DNA from: DASRDZ01 sp035652335
Lineage (GTDB): Bacteria > Chloroflexota > Dormibacteria > Aeolococcales > Aeolococcaceae
Length of the DNA: 64,000 bases
NCBI GenBank assembly: GCA_035652335.1
Contig: DASRDZ010000013.1
Location: forward strand, 1 to 64,000
Reading direction: 5' to 3'
Both the position numbers and the translations under genes were made by a program. Below, piece by piece: positions 62,138 through 64,000 of this stretch; the stretch's first letter is position 1, and the number at the start of each line of letters is the position of its first letter. Under the pieces are notes generated by a model, which saw nothing but the letters and a program-made list of their open reading frames with translations, had not been told where the DNA came from and did not search any database.

Positions 62138-63184
62138 ATGCTCGCCGCCTACGTCGCCCGGCTCGATGGCGACCCGCTTGCCAACCTCGAGGTGGGCCAG
62201 CGGCCGCAGCCCGAGCCGGCGCCGGGATGGGCCCTGCTGCGGGTCCACGCCGCCTCGCTCAACCACCACGACCTCTTCACCCTGCGCGGGGTCTCGTCGC
62301 GCAAGGTGCAGCCGCCGCAGGTGCTCGGCTGCGACGCCGCAGGCACCGTCGCCGCCTACGGCCCCGACCGGCCTGAGGGCGCTCCGGCCGAGGGGACGCG
62401 CGTGGTCGCCCACAGCGTGATCGGCTGCGGCGGCTGCGCCACCTGCGCGCACAGCGACCCGCTCTTCTGCCGCGACATGTCGATGCTCAGCGAGGGCGAC
62501 CTGCAGGGCTCCCTGGCGGAGTACGTCCCGGTGCCCGCCGCCAACCTCGTCCCGCTGCCGGACGGCGTCGGCTTCGCCGCCGCGGCGACGCTGCCGACCG
62601 CGTACCTCACCGCCTACCGCATGCTCTTCACCCGGGCCGCCCTGCATCCCGGTGACACCGTGCTGGTCCATGGCGCCACCGGGGGTGTGGCCAGCGCCAC
62701 CATCCTGCTGGGACGCGCCGCGGGCGTGAACGTCATCAGCACCTCGCGCGACGAGGCCAAGCGCGAGGCGGCGCTCCGGCTGGGCGCCTCCGCGGCGATC
62801 GGCACCGACCGTGACGCCTCGAAGCAGCTCGCCGCCATGACCGGCGGTCGCGGGGTGGACGCGGTGATCGAGACGGTGGGGGAGCCCACCTGGGAGTTCT
62901 CCCTCCGCGCCGTGCGCATCGACGGGACCATCGTGGTCGCCGGCGCCACCGCCGGCCCCAACCCGCCGGCCCAGCTCCACCGCATCTTCTGGCGGCACAC
63001 CCGCATCCTCGGCTCGACGATGGGGACGCGGGCCGAGCTGGAGAAGCTCGTCGCCATGGTGGCGGCGGGCACGCTGCGGCCGCTCATCGGGGCGACCTTC
63101 CCGCTGGAGCGCGCGGCCGACGCCTTCGCCGCCCTCGCGTCCGGGGAGCGCGAGGGCAAGCTGGTGGTCACGCCGGCCGCCTGA
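62138..63184 (+). CDS. Zinc-binding MDR alcohol dehydrogenase / quinone oxidoreductase family
   Basis: A 348-residue medium-chain dehydrogenase. The GroES-like domain has SLNHHDLFTLRGV and the substrate pocket VLGCDAAGTVAAYG. A structural-zinc-type Cys cluster CGGCATCAHSDPLFC is present. The Rossmann loop is VLVHGATGGVASATILLGRA and the NADP-type segment VISTSRDEAKREAALRLGAS. The ending (LIGATFPLERAADAFAALAS, then EGKLVVTP) is usual for the family. The catalytic Cys-His zinc set is not obvious, so a quinone-reductase or enoyl-reductase role is as likely as alcohol oxidation. Confidence 0.86.
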   Translation: MLAAYVARLDGDPLANLEVGQRPQPEPAPGWALLRVHAASLNHHDLFTLRGVSSRKVQPPQVLGCDAAGTVAAYGPDRPEGAPAEGTRVVAHSVIGCGGCATCAHSDPLFCRDMSMLSEGDLQGSLAEYVPVPAANLVPLPDGVGFAAAATLPTAYLTAYRMLFTRAALHPGDTVLVHGATGGVASATILLGRAAGVNVISTSRDEAKREAALRLGASAAIGTDRDASKQLAAMTGGRGVDAVIETVGEPTWEFSLRAVRIDGTIVVAGATAGPNPPAQLHRIFWRHTRILGSTMGTRAELEKLVAMVAAGTLRPLIGATFPLERAADAFAALASGEREGKLVVTPAA

Positions 63185-63257
63185 TCCCCACATCACCATG
63201 TAGCGATTGTGTGATAGTGGTGTGGTCGGCATCCGAGGCAGCGGAGGCACGCACGCG

Positions 63258-63536
63258 ATGGCACGAGAGCAGCTGGTCGCCCTGGGGTCGAGCGGTGGAC
63301 AGGGGAGCTCGGCCACCTGGCCCCTGGCGGTGATCGGCGCCGTCTGGGTGGTCATCGGCATCGCCATGCTGGTGGCGCCTCGCCAGATGTTCCGGATGGG
63401 CATGTGGACGCAGAGCTGGCAGTTCGCGCAGCGACCTGAGCCCAGCCGGCGCTGGTTCCAGGTCCAGCGCGTCGTCGCGGTGGTGGCCATTCCCGCAGGC
63501 GTGGCCATGGTGGTCGTCGGTCTCCTGCACCACTAG
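63258..63536 (+). CDS. Small two-helix membrane protein (DUF6199-like)
   Basis: A 92-residue protein with helices at about 20-38 (PLAVIGAVWVVIGIAMLVAP) and 66-90 (VQRVVAVVAIPAGVAMVVVG). The loop between contains MWTQSWQFAQRPEPSRRW, the W-x-EPS-type motif I associate with DUF6199. GGAGG at 63242-63246 precedes ATG 63258 by 11 bases. The function is unknown. Confidence 0.7.
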   Translation: MAREQLVALGSSGGQGSSATWPLAVIGAVWVVIGIAMLVAPRQMFRMGMWTQSWQFAQRPEPSRRWFQVQRVVAVVAIPAGVAMVVVGLLHH

Positions 63537-63571
63537 CGCCATCGCCGCTTCCGCGGCGCCGAGGTCCGCCA

Positions 63572-63600
63572 TTTACTTCCCAGGACCCCGGTGCTACGGT
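63572..63600 (+). promoter_or_regulatory. Candidate promoter TTTACT-N17-TACGGT
   Basis: TTTACT (63572-63577) and TACGGT (63595-63600) are 17 bases apart. A message would start near 63607 and run to the right. Confidence 0.45.
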
Positions 63601-63732
63601 TGCCGGGCTCACGCGGCCCGATGGGGCCGCAGCCGACAGGGCTTCGTCAGCCAGGTGCAGTGGCGAGGCCCTGTTTGTCTGTCTGGGGACCGCCGGCGCG
63701 CCGCCTGGGACAGCATTCCCGAGCACGGCTGA

Positions 63733-63806
63733 AGGCCGCGACAGCCCTTCCTTCTGCCATGCCATCGCGATTGTCCGCTCCGCGGTCGAGGCCGCGACAG
63801 CCCTTC
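63733..63806. repeat. Exact 18-base direct repeat AGGCCGCGACAGCCCTTC, two copies
   Basis: Copies are at 63733-63750 and 63789-63806, 56 bases apart start to start. A degenerate third (GGGCGCGGACAGCCCCCC) begins at 63813. These may be regulator-binding sites or part of a structured leader. Confidence 0.6.
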
Positions 63807-63960
63807 ATTCCGAGGGCGCGGACAGCCCCCCGCGGCCGCATTCCGAAGGCCCTGAGACGCGCCTCCCGGCGGTCCACATATTGTGCCGTCCTGCCCCCCC
63901 AAACCCAGCATGTTGCGGTTTTGCACCCGAAAACCCCTATCCGCGCGACCGCTCCGCCGG

Positions 63961-63966
63961 TATACT
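63961..63966 (+). promoter_or_regulatory. -10 element TATACT at the right edge
   Basis: TATACT is followed after 11 bases by GTG 63978, which stays open to the window end and may be the start of the next gene. The visible part is too short to assign. Confidence 0.35.
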
Positions 63967-64000
63967 CGGCATCCGATGTGACCCGTGCCCGCCGTGTTGC

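Larger units (their letters stand above)
63537..63977 (+). other. Non-coding, probably regulatory region
   Basis: No convincing gene is seen in about 440 bases. It holds a small stem-loop after the membrane-protein gene (63543-63558, CGCCGC / GCGGCG), a promoter at 63572-63600, an exact 18-base direct repeat and a second -10-like TATACT near the end. ORFs in it have poor codon bias. Confidence 0.5.

Noticed and set aside
63609..63926. Minus-strand ORFs at the right end
   Set aside because: They span the direct repeats, show no domain and have poor codon bias.

Overview
The window is GC-rich bacterial chromosome (roughly 70% G+C) with dense, mostly housekeeping gene content, many GTG starts and 1- or 4-base start/stop overlaps. 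A class A RNase P RNA, an mraZ-led division and cell-wall cluster, a sortase, a lipoprotein with a lipobox, glycogen phosphorylase with a DUF3417 domain and many zinc-ribbon proteins suggest a Terrabacteria-type soil lineage. My best guess is Dormibacterota/Chloroflexota, with Actinomycetota as the alternative; this is inference, not proof. I saw no tRNA, rRNA, CRISPR array, insertion sequence or prophage.

Layout. 1-4.2 kb: the 3' end of typA, an MFS exporter, alpha-glucan phosphorylase and a small Cys-rich ORF. 4.3-7.9 kb: acetate use (acetyl-CoA synthetase, acetate permease) and a ferredoxin-NADP reductase. 8.0-10.8 kb: a YcaO-TfuA pair, a thioamide/azoline-type peptide-modifying module whose TfuA is unusually long. 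11-15 kb: a GAF-GGDEF-EAL protein and a CapA-like lipoprotein. 15.2-17.1 kb: a sortase and the primary sigma factor, which carries an extra N-terminal zinc ribbon. 17.4-22.9 kb: small zinc-ribbon proteins, a TetR regulator, an NrtR-like regulator, a fluoride channel with DUF190, and an AGPS-like FAD oxidase. 23.2-26.2 kb: a 1000-residue secreted protein with two long internal repeats. 26.3-31.4 kb: class II aldolase, acyl-CoA synthetase, DUF1003 protein, HtrA protease, PLD-family protein. 31.5-36.7 kb: Lon, an ABC exporter and a metallo-hydrolase. 36.7-41.4 kb: CoA-type Nudix, a duplicated-domain protein, an alpha/beta hydrolase and an HD-GYP protein.

41.5-43.3 kb: a Mef-like MFS exporter preceded by a structured leader with a promoter, three hairpins, a 13-codon ORF with a near-perfect Shine-Dalgarno and an intrinsic terminator. 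This looks like an attenuator and is one of the two most interesting loci, the other being YcaO-TfuA. 43.3-46.0 kb: trpD, trmK-like, CT398-like zinc ribbon and rnhA. 46.1-46.5 kb: RNase P RNA on the minus strand. 46.7-61.1 kb: the division cluster mraZ-rsmH-ftsL-ftsI-murF-mraY-murD-ftsW-murG-murC/mpl-murB-ddl-ftsQ, without murE and with a textbook promoter and triple MraZ box. 61.2-63.5 kb: metF, a quinone-oxidoreductase-type dehydrogenase and a small membrane protein; the last 460 bases are probably regulatory.

A genome-wide theme is leaderless expression: at least nine genes carry a TANNNT -10 element only 6-9 bases before the start codon. All functions are read from the translated sequences and from memory of the families; no database search was run.
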